From Sphingobacterium alkalisoli (lineage in GTDB: Bacteria > Bacteroidota > Bacteroidia > Sphingobacteriales > Sphingobacteriaceae): a stretch of DNA of 64,000 bases. This document shows, piece after piece, positions 16,535 to 24,197 of the stretch (position 1 is its first letter; the number at the start of each line of letters is the position of its first letter). The notes beneath the pieces are model-generated. The model searched no databases and was not told the origin of the DNA. It saw only the letters and a list, made by a program, of their open reading frames with translations. The stretch is from positions 62,001 to 126,000 of the forward strand of contig NZ_SUKA01000006.1 of NCBI RefSeq assembly GCF_005049105.1. The letters are read 5' to 3'. A program made the translations under genes and the position numbers.

Positions 16535-16746
16535 GTTTGTTATTATCAAGCACAAGTGACGCTACGCTTAACACTTGCGCTAATTGTGATGATACCAGTT
16601 CCTGCCTGAACGTCACTGCGAGGAGGTACGACGTGGCAGTCTTTAAATATAGATCGCCGCACCATCGTTCCTCCGGTTCGCGATGACGGTACCTACTTGA
16701 CGCAAGTCTTAGTGTGTAGGATCGGCTAGACTTGTGCCTGTTGAGA
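16535..16746. repeat. Long imperfect inverted-repeat element (MITE/REP-like)
   Basis: The two halves of this gap are imperfect reverse complements. From the outside in, TCAAGCACAAGTGACGCT pairs with the reverse of AGACTTGTGCCTGTTGA, AACACTTGCGCT with GACGCAAGTCTTAGTG, and CGTCACTGCGAGGAGG (16611-16626) with CCTCCGGTTCGCGATGACG (16670-16688). The inner ends (CGTCAxTGCGAGG and its complement) look like the palindromic repeat units scattered in many Bacteroidota genomes. The 15 bases TATTATCAAGCACAA at its left edge recur at 44626-44640. It carries no gene. Confidence 0.65.
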
Positions 16747-17400
16747 TCACCACTTTGTTACATCATATGCGGCATTCCAAAACTGAAACTCAAGACGACT
16801 GGCCGTCACAAATGCATCAAGCATTTGCTCCCGGACTTTCGCTGTAGTCTGTTCAGCCATTAAATCGACATAGTCGGTCGCTTTCCGCACACTTTCTCCG
16901 AATTCATCCCCACTGTACGTATCGATCCATTTTTTGTACGGATTTCCGGTGACAGTCTGTTTGCTGTAGATGTGATCACCCACTTCTTTGTATATCCAAA
17001 AGCAAGGTAAAACAGCAGCCATAGCAACCTCTAAGCTGTCGAATGCCGCCGTACTTTTGAGAAAATGTATGTAATGATGACATACCGGTTCGATAGGGAT
17101 ATGTTGTTGCACCGTCAGACCGAAATCTCGGAAATACGATTCATGTAATGCCTTTTCGACGATCAATGCATCCTTTCCAAAGTCGAAAAAATCTAAAGCT
17201 TGTGCGTTGTCCTGGCACTTGGAACCCAGAAATGCTAAAACGCGGCCAAAGTGCTCGAGGTATTTGGCATCTTGAAGCATGTAAAATTGAAATTTATCTA
17301 GCGGTAATGTTCCTTCTTGTAATTCGCGGATAAAGGACATGTCTAAAATATTCTGATATAGTGGTGTGATTGTATCCCAAGCGAGATTAGTCCATTTCAT
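16747..17400 (-). CDS. tenA: TenA-family aminopyrimidine aminohydrolase (thiaminase II)
   Basis: A 217-residue TenA protein. It hydrolyses degraded thiamine (aminomethyl-aminopyrimidine) to hydroxymethylpyrimidine (HMP) for salvage. Visible active-site features are MLQDAKYLEHF with Asp44, the conserved Tyr and catalytic Cys in AAVLPCFWIYKEVG (Cys133), the YSGDEFGE segment and the C-terminal Glu in ASRLEFQFWNAAYD. Length is normal. It is the last gene of the thiamine operon, 47 bases after thiD, and supplies HMP that ThiD phosphorylates. Confidence 0.93.
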   Translation of the reverse strand: MKWTNLAWDTITPLYQNILDMSFIRELQEGTLPLDKFQFYMLQDAKYLEHFGRVLAFLGSKCQDNAQALDFFDFGKDALIVEKALHESYFRDFGLTVQQHIPIEPVCHHYIHFLKSTAAFDSLEVAMAAVLPCFWIYKEVGDHIYSKQTVTGNPYKKWIDTYSGDEFGESVRKATDYVDLMAEQTTAKVREQMLDAFVTASRLEFQFWNAAYDVTKW

Positions 17401-17447
17401 ATGTATTTAATTATGTTTTTAGAGGTCATAAGGAATATCCCTGTATT

Positions 17448-18311
17448 TTATCCGTTGCCAGCCTTTGTGTCCGTGGATATTTCATACGTAATAAGCTTTT
17501 GTGGCGCATAAAGGTGATTAAGTGGGCCATTACCTTGGCCTATAATCAGGTCTTTGCTATGAAAAATAGCCTCATGCACATAATCCAGTGCCTTTCCTAC
17601 AGCCTCTTTCAACGTGTACTTCTGAGCTAGGAAAGTTGCAATAGCAGAAGATAGCGTGCATCCAGAACCATGAGTGTTCGGTGTGGCGATTTTAGGCGTA
17701 TGGAAGGAAAGGATAGGCTCATTTTGTAGCACTAAAAGAGATGTTAATACGTCGCTGTCGAGATGGCCTCCTTTTACCAACACCGATTGGCATCCCATAT
17801 TTAACAAGGATTTACCTGCCGCTTCCATCTGCTCGACGGTTGCTATCTTATTGCCGACCAATACAGCTACTTCATCAAGATTTGGGGTAATAATATCCAC
17901 TAATGGGAATAGTTTTTCGATACATGCTGTTATCGTGTCTTGATCAATCAATCGATGGCCACTGGTAGAAACCATGACAGGATCGAACACGATTTTTCCG
18001 GTATAATCTTTTAGAAAGTCTGCAATGATATTAACTAGTGTTGTGTTGTGTACCATTCCGATTTTGATCGCGTCTGGATAGATGTCGTCAAAGATGGCAC
18101 GCAGTTGTTCTTCGATGGCTTTTGGGCTAATTTCGAAAATATTGCGTACGCCTTGCGTATTTTGTATCGGCAGGGCTGTTAATACGTTGGTAGCATAACA
18201 TCCTAATGCTGAAATGGTTTTCGTATCCGCTTGTATCCCAGCTCCACCGCTACCGTCAAAGCCGGCAATACTGAGCACACTAATCGTCTTTAGTTTCTTC
18301 ATTGGTGTCAT
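17448..18311 (-). CDS. thiD: Hydroxymethylpyrimidine/phosphomethylpyrimidine kinase
   Basis: A 287-residue ribokinase-like kinase that phosphorylates HMP twice to HMP-PP. It shows SIAGFDGSGGAGIQADTKT (substrate loop), ALPIQNTQGV, DPVMVSTSGHRL, TPNLDEVAVL and the anion hole NTHGSGCTLSSAIA. The start ATG at 18311 overlaps the thiE stop by 4 bases (ATGA); a second in-frame ATG (18302) is possible, but the overlap favours the first. ThiD product and ThiM product are joined by ThiE. Confidence 0.95.
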   Translation of the reverse strand: MTPMKKLKTISVLSIAGFDGSGGAGIQADTKTISALGCYATNVLTALPIQNTQGVRNIFEISPKAIEEQLRAIFDDIYPDAIKIGMVHNTTLVNIIADFLKDYTGKIVFDPVMVSTSGHRLIDQDTITACIEKLFPLVDIITPNLDEVAVLVGNKIATVEQMEAAGKSLLNMGCQSVLVKGGHLDSDVLTSLLVLQNEPILSFHTPKIATPNTHGSGCTLSSAIATFLAQKYTLKEAVGKALDYVHEAIFHSKDLIIGQGNGPLNHLYAPQKLITYEISTDTKAGNG

Positions 18312-18940
18312 TTCAATAATTCTTTAAGTTCATGACTGGCTTTTCTGGGATCGCTACTGGCACAAATTGCCGACACAACAGCGATACTATTTGCTCCTGC
18401 ATCAAAAGCTTTTTTTGCATTTTCAACATGCATTCCACCAATTGCGATAAATGGTTTAGGAGATAAATTCCGTAATTCTCGTAAACCGGTTATTCCCCAT
18501 GTTGAGAGCGTGTCTTTCTTGGTAGCTGTATTAAATATGGGGCTAATGCCGAGGTGCTGTACATATTGTAACTCTTCACTCATCATCTGTGCCATAAGTT
18601 CTATAGACCAGCCTATTGAAAGGCGGTAGCCGTAGGTGCTCATGATTTCTGAAGGCTGGGTGTCGCTTCTTCCAACGTGTACTCCCCATGCCTGTATCTC
18701 AACCGCGATATCTACGGCGTCGTTGATGATCAACGGTATCTGATAGTGATCGGTTAGTTTTTTGAGCTCCTTGGCTTTATGCAGAAACTCGTACCTGCTG
18801 CAATCTTTTTCCCTCAACTGTATGATGTCTACGCCGCCTAAAATGGCTTCTTCAGCTACGGTGAGCCAATGTTTTTTAGAACAATCCCTTTCGGATATGA
18901 CCAGATACAATGGATAAGGAAAAGCATCATGTATTGGCAT
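18308..18940 (-). CDS. thiE: Thiamine-phosphate synthase
   Basis: A 210-residue TIM-barrel enzyme that couples HMP-PP with hydroxyethylthiazole phosphate to thiamine phosphate. Conserved segments are GVDIIQLREKD (pyrophosphate binding), IINDAVDIA, WGVHVGRSDTQPSEI, SIGWS (usually G-x-S), then ISPIFNTATKKD, FIAIGGM and AVVSAI. It overlaps thiM by 14 bases upstream and thiD by 4 bases downstream, so the three are translationally coupled. Confidence 0.95.
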   Translation of the reverse strand: MPIHDAFPYPLYLVISERDCSKKHWLTVAEEAILGGVDIIQLREKDCSRYEFLHKAKELKKLTDHYQIPLIINDAVDIAVEIQAWGVHVGRSDTQPSEIMSTYGYRLSIGWSIELMAQMMSEELQYVQHLGISPIFNTATKKDTLSTWGITGLRELRNLSPKPFIAIGGMHVENAKKAFDAGANSIAVVSAICASSDPRKASHELKELLK

Positions 18941-19733
18941 AGCATTTTAGTTTCACGTGCTTTGAAATCTGTTCATCCGATAACTGGTAGAGCGTATCAT
19001 AGAGGGCGAGTTGCAGTGAGCCAGGACCATTGGCTCCCTGAGCTGCGAGTTCACCGGATAAGCTCATTATCGCGACACCGGCAACGGCCTCTTCAAAAGG
19101 ATTGCGATTAAGTCCGAGAAAAGCGCCGATCAGGGCTGTAGATGTACAGCCCAATCCAGTTACCTTAGTCATCATCGGATCACCGTTGTGTACCTCCGCT
19201 ATTCTGGTGTCCGATAGGATATAATCAATGCTTCCTGAAATGCAGACCACGCAGCCATATTGTTGGTTCAGTGCTTTTGCAGCTTCGAGTGCGTCGTTAC
19301 TCGATTGTGTACTATCTACTCCTTTATTGGTGGATAAATTACTATTATGTAATGCTATGATTTCAGATGCGTTGCCTCGAATTACGGTAGGCTTCAGGAG
19401 TAGCAATTCGCGAAGGATTTCATTGCGAAGGGGAGAAATACCGGCTCCCACCGGATCTAGAATCCACGGAAGGTTGAGCTTGTTTGCCTTCTTTGCCGCT
19501 TTTATCATTGCTTTTGCCCACTTGCGGTCTAGCGTTCCTATGTTTATTACAAGAGCATTGCTCAATGCCACGACATCCCGGACTTCGCCCACACTGTGTA
19601 CCATTACCGGAGAAGCTCCTAGGGCAAGCAGGGCATTTGCCGTATTGTTCATTACCACAAAATTGGTTATGTTGTGGACAAGAGGAGTTTTTTCGCGTAA
19701 TTCCTTTAACTGTTTAATGATTTGATTTTCCAT
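18927..19733 (-). CDS. thiM: Hydroxyethylthiazole kinase
   Basis: A 268-residue kinase that phosphorylates salvaged hydroxyethylthiazole. Family segments are PLVHNITNFVVMNNTANALL, GASPVMVH, NALVINIGTLD, LPWILDPVGAG, IRGNASEI and the active-site loop VTGLGCTSTALIGAFLG (with the catalytic Cys). It is the first gene of the operon behind the TPP riboswitch; its ATG lies inside a 10-bp hairpin (19730-19763). The order thiM-thiE-thiD-tenA without thiC, thiG or thiH means this operon salvages thiamine precursors and does not make them from scratch. Confidence 0.95.
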   Translation of the reverse strand: MENQIIKQLKELREKTPLVHNITNFVVMNNTANALLALGASPVMVHSVGEVRDVVALSNALVINIGTLDRKWAKAMIKAAKKANKLNLPWILDPVGAGISPLRNEILRELLLLKPTVIRGNASEIIALHNSNLSTNKGVDSTQSSNDALEAAKALNQQYGCVVCISGSIDYILSDTRIAEVHNGDPMMTKVTGLGCTSTALIGAFLGLNRNPFEEAVAGVAIMSLSGELAAQGANGPGSLQLALYDTLYQLSDEQISKHVKLKCYANT

Positions 19734-19763
19734 TAATTACATCTTTTTGTAAATAATTAATGG
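19730..19763 (-). promoter_or_regulatory. Hairpin sequestering the thiM start codon (putative expression platform)
   Basis: On the coding strand CCATTAATTA and TAATTAATGG are perfectly complementary (10 bp) with a 14-base loop. The 3' arm contains the thiM ATG. It follows the TPP aptamer by about 25 bases, so it can act as the translation-off structure of the riboswitch. Mechanism is inferred. Confidence 0.55.
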
Positions 19764-19787
19764 CTAAAGAGGAGGATGTCTTTGAAA

Positions 19788-19866
19788 AGTTGCTTTTTCC
19801 TACGCCGGTGTTAACCGAATCAGGTTCAAAGGGTCTATCTCAATTCCTTCCGGAATACCCCTAAAG
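19788..19866 (-). ncRNA. TPP riboswitch (thi box)
   Basis: On the reverse strand the element shows GGGGTATTCC, then GAGATAGACCCTTTGAACCTGA (close to the consensus GAGAtacACCCTTTGAACCTGAtc), a CGGTTAACACCGG stem and the 3' signature GCGTAGGAAAAAGCA. All conserved TPP-binding segments are present. It sits in the leader of thiM-thiE-thiD-tenA, so thiamine pyrophosphate should repress the operon. No Rho-independent terminator follows; a start-codon hairpin does. Confidence 0.95.
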
Positions 19867-19871
19867 CCAAT

Positions 19872-19902
19872 CAAAGATATCAATTAAAATGCGAATTCAC
19901 AA
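19872..19902 (-). promoter_or_regulatory. Bacteroidota-type promoter of the thiamine operon
   Basis: On the reverse strand TTG (19902-19900), a 20-base spacer and TATCTTTG (19879-19872) match the TTG/TAnnTTTG promoter. Transcription would begin a few bases later, right at the first base of the riboswitch. Confidence 0.75.
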
Positions 19903-19910
19903 GGAGGTAT

Positions 19911-20363
19911 TTATTGTATGGGGGCAGTAGTTTTTAAAACATTTCTATACGGATAGGTATGGAAAATATGTCTTCTGGCAAAGCGACCAGGAGAATCCGC
20001 ATTTACAAATTTAATATATTCATTTTTTGACACACCGAAATATTCGTATTGACTGCCATCTTGGAAGGTAATCACTAATACCTGAGATTTCCATTCAAAA
20101 TCATAAATACTTGAATTCGCCAGGGTATTCGTATAAATAGGTAATTGTTGTTCCCGGGTTTCAGGGCAGATGCTTACTAAAAAATGATAAGCTTCGATCA
20201 TTTCTTTGCTCTTCATCTCCGCGTTTTGCTTCCCTTCCTCATCATTTACAAATTTATCCGGATGGCATTCTTTCATGATCGTCCGGTACGTCGATTTTAA
20301 GGTTTGAAGATCTGCTGATTTGTCTACATTTAAAAGTTTTCTGTAGTCTGCGATTTTTTTCAT
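19911..20363 (-). CDS. J-domain protein with C-terminal KTSC domain
   Basis: A 150-residue protein. Residues 1-65 form a DnaJ J-domain (MKKIADYRKLLNVDKSADLQ, with the HPD motif in KECHPDKF) which would stimulate an Hsp70 ATPase. Residues about 85-140 match the KTSC domain (SSIYDFEWKSQVLVITFQDG, then QYEYFGVSKNEYIKFVNADS), a small domain also found in lysyl-tRNA synthetases whose role is unknown. I use the ATG at 20363, since the J-domain begins there; an in-frame ATG at 20381 would add six residues. The combination is known from Bacteroidota. It stands alone upstream of the thiamine promoter. Confidence 0.85.
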   Translation of the reverse strand: MKKIADYRKLLNVDKSADLQTLKSTYRTIMKECHPDKFVNDEEGKQNAEMKSKEMIEAYHFLVSICPETREQQLPIYTNTLANSSIYDFEWKSQVLVITFQDGSQYEYFGVSKNEYIKFVNADSPGRFARRHIFHTYPYRNVLKTTAPIQ

Positions 20364-20444
20364 GCGCGCAAAGGTATGCATTATAAACTAATAATCCGCA
20401 CTAAATAAGATTGCGTGCAGGTAGACGATCGGATAGATGATTGT

Positions 20445-21140
20445 TTACAGCGGTAAATTATTCAAACCTTGATTGACGATTTCGGCGCGACGGTAGGTTT
20501 CTTCAGATCGCTTGTGCAGTTCGTTATATGCGGCAAATATGTTTTCCCCGTATTCCCTATACATGTCCTGGTAATCATGAACTTCCGACAATGTTCCCTT
20601 GAATTCGTTCTGGTCGCGGTCTAATGTAACGATGTCGACCTGCGCTTCAAGGTAATTTCGGTATACCTGATGGATGTCGTCCCACAGTTGCTCGTCTATC
20701 CAGCTCTCTTTTTCATAGATCATATCGAAGTGTTTGGCAAACCAGTTATATTCGCTTTCGAGATCGTCGTGCATATCTTGCAGACGCTGGTTATGATAAG
20801 CGACGCCTTTATAAAATTCCCCCAGGTCGATGTTTATTTCAGCATTATCATCTTTGTCATCGAACGGCAATACCGAAGGATTCTTTATTTTGAGGAATAC
20901 TTCGAGTATATCCAGATCTTGTTCAATTGGCAACAAGAGATAGTCGAGTTCAGCGACTTCAAAGTCTAATTGTTCCAACGCCTGATAATGTGCTTTTAAT
21001 TGTTGCAGCATCTCCCAGGTCAGGTCGTGCATCAGGTAATGTGCTTCAAGCCCTTTTTTCTCAAAATCTAATAGGGGCTTTTTCAGGTCAAAACGTAATA
21101 TGATGGGTCTCAACGGATGTTCTTTGACGATTTCTTTCAT
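20445..21140 (-). CDS. Helical protein of unknown function
   Basis: A 231-residue, acidic, mostly helical protein without signal peptide or membrane segments; I do not recognise it. Many aromatic residues and Leu/Glu heptad-like patterns (for example LKAHYQALEQLDFEVAELDY and HKRSEETYRRAEIVNQGL near the end) suggest a coiled-coil or helical bundle. A 10-bp inverted repeat (21175-21184 and 21230-21239) lies just upstream of the start. It is on the same strand as the Fn3-like gene further upstream, with 260 bases between them. Confidence 0.7.
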   Translation of the reverse strand: MKEIVKEHPLRPIILRFDLKKPLLDFEKKGLEAHYLMHDLTWEMLQQLKAHYQALEQLDFEVAELDYLLLPIEQDLDILEVFLKIKNPSVLPFDDKDDNAEINIDLGEFYKGVAYHNQRLQDMHDDLESEYNWFAKHFDMIYEKESWIDEQLWDDIHQVYRNYLEAQVDIVTLDRDQNEFKGTLSEVHDYQDMYREYGENIFAAYNELHKRSEETYRRAEIVNQGLNNLPL

Positions 21141-21174
21141 TTTAGTGTTTTTATTTATAGCGAAAAGGAACAGA

Positions 21175-21239
21175 CGTCATTTCCCGTTTTGTTATGGACC
21201 TTTTCTTTCCTATTTTCCATGTCAAGGTAGGAAATGACG
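21175..21239. repeat. 10-bp inverted repeat upstream of the unknown helical gene
   Basis: CGTCATTTCC (21175-21184) and GGAAATGACG (21230-21239) are exact reverse complements, 45 bases apart, about 35 bases before the gene start on the reverse strand. The CGTCA ends recall the inverted-repeat element at 16.6 kb. Confidence 0.45.
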
Positions 21240-21400
21240 CTGTTATATTCAAGTATATTCATTTTGCATATATTATGCGGCCTTGCTGAGGCTTGTTTAA
21301 ATACCTCCCTGAACGGGAAGTTCTATTGTGTCCAAGAAAATTTTTACCACAGGGAAAGACAGGTGTGTGCATGTCTTACCGCGGGTATCAAGCAATCTCT

Positions 21401-22018
21401 TTAAAGCACGTAGCTGCTTGTGCTATCGCTGTAGTTTGCTGTCGGATTAATCCCTATATACGTGACACGGAATTCATATTCCTTAAACGTTTCCAACCCT
21501 TCGAGTAAACAGCTGCTTTTCGAACTCAGTTGCGAAGTCCACGCATCCGTACTTCCTTTGATGCGGTATTGAAACTCATACATACGTGCCCCGGTCCACG
21601 AGGTCGTTTTGATCTGTACACGTCCGCTACCGATCTGCCCGGGTTCAGCTATAGGGCGCTGGGCTTTTGGGACCAGTCCACTGTAGGATTCATTTGATTT
21701 CTGTAGGCTGAATCCGGCAGCCAGCACTACCGTGCCGTCGCCATTTGCCACCGTATCGACGTACTTGCTCAGTTCTTTAAGCACATAGTCCAGTTCTTGA
21801 CGTTTCTGCTTGCGTATCATGATCGCCCTTGTATCACGGTAAGCCGCTTCGGTCGCGGAGTTACGGAAGGCGGTCAATGCTGCTTCCAATATAGTGAGCG
21901 CTGGTACTGGCGCTGCAAACAGTGTCGACTCTGCTGTCATTTTGGAGTAGATCTGTTCTGCAGTCTGCATCAATTGAACATCGGTCTGTTTCTTTCCTGG
22001 TAATTTTAATTTACTCAT
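21401..22018 (-). CDS. Protein with C-terminal fibronectin type III-like domain
   Basis: A 205-residue protein without a signal peptide. The first 90 residues are helical and Ala-rich (ILEAALTAFRNSATEAAYRD, KRQELDYVLKELSKYVDTVA). Residues about 110-205 look like one fibronectin type III sandwich: GSGRVQIKTTSWTGARMYEF, the YRIKG strand, and EYEFRVTYIGINPTANYSDS with the Tyr typical of the last strands. Bacteroidota carry such proteins of about 200 residues; function unknown. A strong hairpin (22142-22201) lies in its upstream region. Confidence 0.72.
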   Translation of the reverse strand: MSKLKLPGKKQTDVQLMQTAEQIYSKMTAESTLFAAPVPALTILEAALTAFRNSATEAAYRDTRAIMIRKQKRQELDYVLKELSKYVDTVANGDGTVVLAAGFSLQKSNESYSGLVPKAQRPIAEPGQIGSGRVQIKTTSWTGARMYEFQYRIKGSTDAWTSQLSSKSSCLLEGLETFKEYEFRVTYIGINPTANYSDSTSSYVL

Positions 22019-22141
22019 GTCTTTTTTTTAAAAATGTTAATAAATCACGCTGTGAGCTCGCCTACCGTCCGGAAAGTGGGCACGCTCGTTTTGTTTGTGC
22101 TAGCAACGATACAAACATACGACAAGAGCTATGACATGGAG

Positions 22142-22201
22142 GGGGTAAAATCCCGCCAAAATTCGCAAAGTCCGAAAAACTTTTTGGCGGAATTTTACCC
22201 C
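22142..22201. repeat. 20-bp inverted repeat with T-run
   Basis: GGGGTAAAATCCCGCCAAAA (22142-22161) and TTTTGGCGGAATTTTACCCC (22182-22201) pair at 19 of 20 positions around a 20-base loop. TTTTTT follows on the forward strand, so it resembles a terminator, but no forward gene precedes it. It may also serve as a regulatory site for the reverse gene that starts at 22018. Confidence 0.55.
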
Positions 22202-22317
22202 TTTTTTGGAGGGTCGGAGCGGTTGTTTTGGTTAAAAAAGTTTGTGTATGCACTATTTAGGCCGATTTTCGAACTTCATAGCGCTAAATTTTCACCGAAG
22301 TAAACCACTCGGAAAAA

Positions 22318-22737
22318 TTGCATTGTCGATTGGAAAAGTTGAATGACCAGCTGGAAAAGTTAGAATGTTGGTCGGAAAACTTGGAGAGTCTGTTGATAAA
22401 ACCGACTTGTCGGTTGGAAAAGTTGGTTAGTCGATTGGTGAAATTGAATGACCAGCTGGAAAAGTTAAATTTCCGGTCGGAAAACTCGGAGGGTCAATTG
22501 ACAAAAATGCCTTGTCGGGTGGACAAGTTAGTTAGTTGATCAGAAAAGTTGGGCAGCCGGCTGGAAAACATGGAGAGTCTGTTGACAAAACTATATTGTC
22601 GGTTGGAAAAGTTGCATTGTCAGGAGGACAAGTTAGTTAGTCGATTGGTGAAATTGAATGGCCAACTGGAGAAGTTAAATTGCCGGTCGGAAAAGCTAAA
22701 TAGTTTGTTGACGAAACTGCATTGTCGGGTGGAAAAG
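22318..22737. repeat. Minisatellite: 20 tandem degenerate 21-bp units coding for heptads
   Basis: From 22318 to about 22737, 20 units of exactly 21 bases follow each other with no indels, approximately TGTCGGTTGGAAAAGTTGAAT. Read forward they encode heptads such as CRLEKLN, DQLEKLN, SRLVKLN, CRSEKLN and SLLTKLH. A higher-order period of about 5 units (C-R-L-E-K-L, S-R-L-V-K-L, x-Q-L-E-K-L, x-R-S-E-x, x-L-L-T-K) is visible. One stop codon (TGA 22537-22539) interrupts the frame, which otherwise stays open. No start signal or signal peptide is seen, so it is listed as a repeat and not a gene. Confidence 0.85.
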
Positions 22738-22774
22738 TTGGATACTATAAATCTTTGTATCCGTTATCTGCACT

Positions 22775-23746
22775 TCATTTGGTCTTCCGCAAGGAGGGAC
22801 GTTGATTTAGTTTTCTTTCCATTGCAGGTGTGTGTCCGAAGTAGTTGACATATTGTTTGATAAAATATCTGGCCGTTGAGAACTGCAGATAGAAGGCTAT
22901 CATATCTACAGACTTGTCGGTTCTACGGAGCATCTCCCTGCCTTTGTAAATGCGTATGGTCCGTATGGCCGAATTCACTGTCAGTCCATTTTCTTTAAAG
23001 ATGCGATACAGCGTGCGTTCACTGGTCAACAGCTTGTCGGCTATTACTTGAATATCTATTTCCTCATCCATATAATGCTTCATGATATAGTCCTTAGCTT
23101 GGTGCAGAAGCGGAATATCATCCTGTCGCATGGATCGGGCATGTTCGAGGATGTCGGCGTGGTAGGTGTCCATGAGCTGAACCATTAATGCCGGTAGCTT
23201 ATACTTTAGTGAAAAGGGGCTATCTTTGATGTGTTGTATCTGCTGCAGGATCTTGTTTATCCGAAAGGCTATTTTTTGCGCTGGCCGTATACTAAGCTGG
23301 GATCCGCTTTCTGCAGACAACATTCTCCATTCGGTAGAGAGCAGTTTGATGTCGCTGATTTCCAATCCGATGAGGATCATCCACATCTTTCCCGATCGGA
23401 GGTGATGCCGTACCGTATTTTCTTCGTTGAAATAGCCTTGGTATTGTTGCTGTTCGATGCTGTGTTTTTGCGCATCATCTATAAAAGAGTTTCCGAGCAG
23501 CTGGAATACCATCCAAAATGTCTGGTGGGCGTTGGCTACAGTAAAATGCCAATCTGTATCACAGCTACATTTTATTTCGATAAATGAGAGCTGGCCTATT
23601 TTTCGCTGAGCGATGTAATAATCTTTCTGGCATAATAGCATATCTTGTTCCGGCATAAAGTTGAAATACCTTCCCTTGGGAGCTAAAGATGTATTACTTG
23701 GTTTACTGGAGATGGCTAATAGGGGTAGACTGGTGTTTAAAAGCAT
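22775..23746 (-). CDS. AraC-family transcriptional regulator
   Basis: A 323-residue regulator. The C-terminal 100 residues form the two-helix-turn-helix AraC domain: IDIQVIADKLLTSERTLYRIFKE (first HTH) and the second HTH region DMIAFYLQFSTARYFIKQYVNYFGHTPAM, ending with the usual FG-x-P signature. The first 200 residues are a variable sensor domain without a clear match. Its target is unknown; the divergent side holds the minisatellite only, and the nearest genes are the DUF6496 and SDR genes upstream on the same strand. Confidence 0.9.
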   Translation of the reverse strand: MLLNTSLPLLAISSKPSNTSLAPKGRYFNFMPEQDMLLCQKDYYIAQRKIGQLSFIEIKCSCDTDWHFTVANAHQTFWMVFQLLGNSFIDDAQKHSIEQQQYQGYFNEENTVRHHLRSGKMWMILIGLEISDIKLLSTEWRMLSAESGSQLSIRPAQKIAFRINKILQQIQHIKDSPFSLKYKLPALMVQLMDTYHADILEHARSMRQDDIPLLHQAKDYIMKHYMDEEIDIQVIADKLLTSERTLYRIFKENGLTVNSAIRTIRIYKGREMLRRTDKSVDMIAFYLQFSTARYFIKQYVNYFGHTPAMERKLNQRPSLRKTK

Positions 23747-23978
23747 AATTTTCTAAAGTAGCTTGGTTAGGGGCGATTTATACAAATCCCTAACCATATT
23801 CATAATTTTTAATTGAGTGGTTTATTATTTAGAAATAAAGCTACAAAAAATAGGTTAAATTTTCAAGTAGTAGCATCTATGTCCCGTGATCCTAGAGATC
23901 ATGATTTGAAATACAATTGTTCGACCTTCAATAAAATCAGTGCCATTATGGGTTGAGTTTGGCTTTAAAGTAATGTAA

Positions 23979-24001
23979 CAAAGACCTTCTCAGGTCTTTT
24001 T
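23979..24001 (-). terminator. Terminator overlapping the DUF6496 stop codon
   Basis: AAAGACCT and AGGTCTTT pair over 8 bp with a short TCTC loop; the reverse strand reads the stem followed by TTTG. The TGA stop lies in the stem. Confidence 0.5.
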
Positions 24002-24166
24002 CTTAGGGACTTTTGCGCCTTCTTTCTTTGCCTGAGAAAGACCAATAGCAACGGCCTGTTTTTTAGATGTCACTTTTTTTCCGGTACCTGTTTTAAGTTT
24101 TCCTTCTTTCATTTCGTGCATCGCTTCCTCTACCTTTTCGCCGGCTTTTTTTGAATATTTTGCCAT
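23990..24166 (-). CDS. DUF6496-family small basic protein
   Basis: A 58-residue lysine-rich protein, ATG at 24166 to TGA at 23990. It starts MAKYSKKAGEKVEEAMHEMK, continues with EGKLKTGTGKKVTSKKQAVA and ends AKVPKKKT. This matches the DUF6496 family as I know it (KxKSG...GKKVTSRKQAVAIGLSEARKKGxKVP). It is a small stress-associated protein whose function is unknown; it could bind nucleic acid, judging by the charge. It lies 31 bases downstream of the SDR gene on the same strand, so the two are probably one operon. The terminator hairpin overlaps its stop codon. Confidence 0.85.
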   Translation of the reverse strand: MAKYSKKAGEKVEEAMHEMKEGKLKTGTGKKVTSKKQAVAIGLSQAKKEGAKVPKKKT

Positions 24167-24197
24167 GATATCATTCGTTTAGTGTTTATGATAAAAC

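Noticed and set aside
19228..19725. A 165-residue ORF antisense to thiM.
   Set aside because: thiM is clear from its motifs; the antisense frame has no match or start context.
21293..21508. A 71-residue forward ORF at 21.3 kb.
   Set aside because: Non-ATG start and overlap with the well-supported reverse Fn3-like gene.
22318..22737. CRISPR array, because of regular repeats.
   Set aside because: The 21-bp units follow each other without unique spacers and differ among themselves; no cas gene is near.
22318..22848. Forward frames 22318-22539 and 22549-22848 as a coiled-coil protein gene.
   Set aside because: A TGA interrupts the frame, there is no start or signal context, and the 3' part runs into the opposite-strand AraC gene. 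The repetitive codons come from the 21-bp units.
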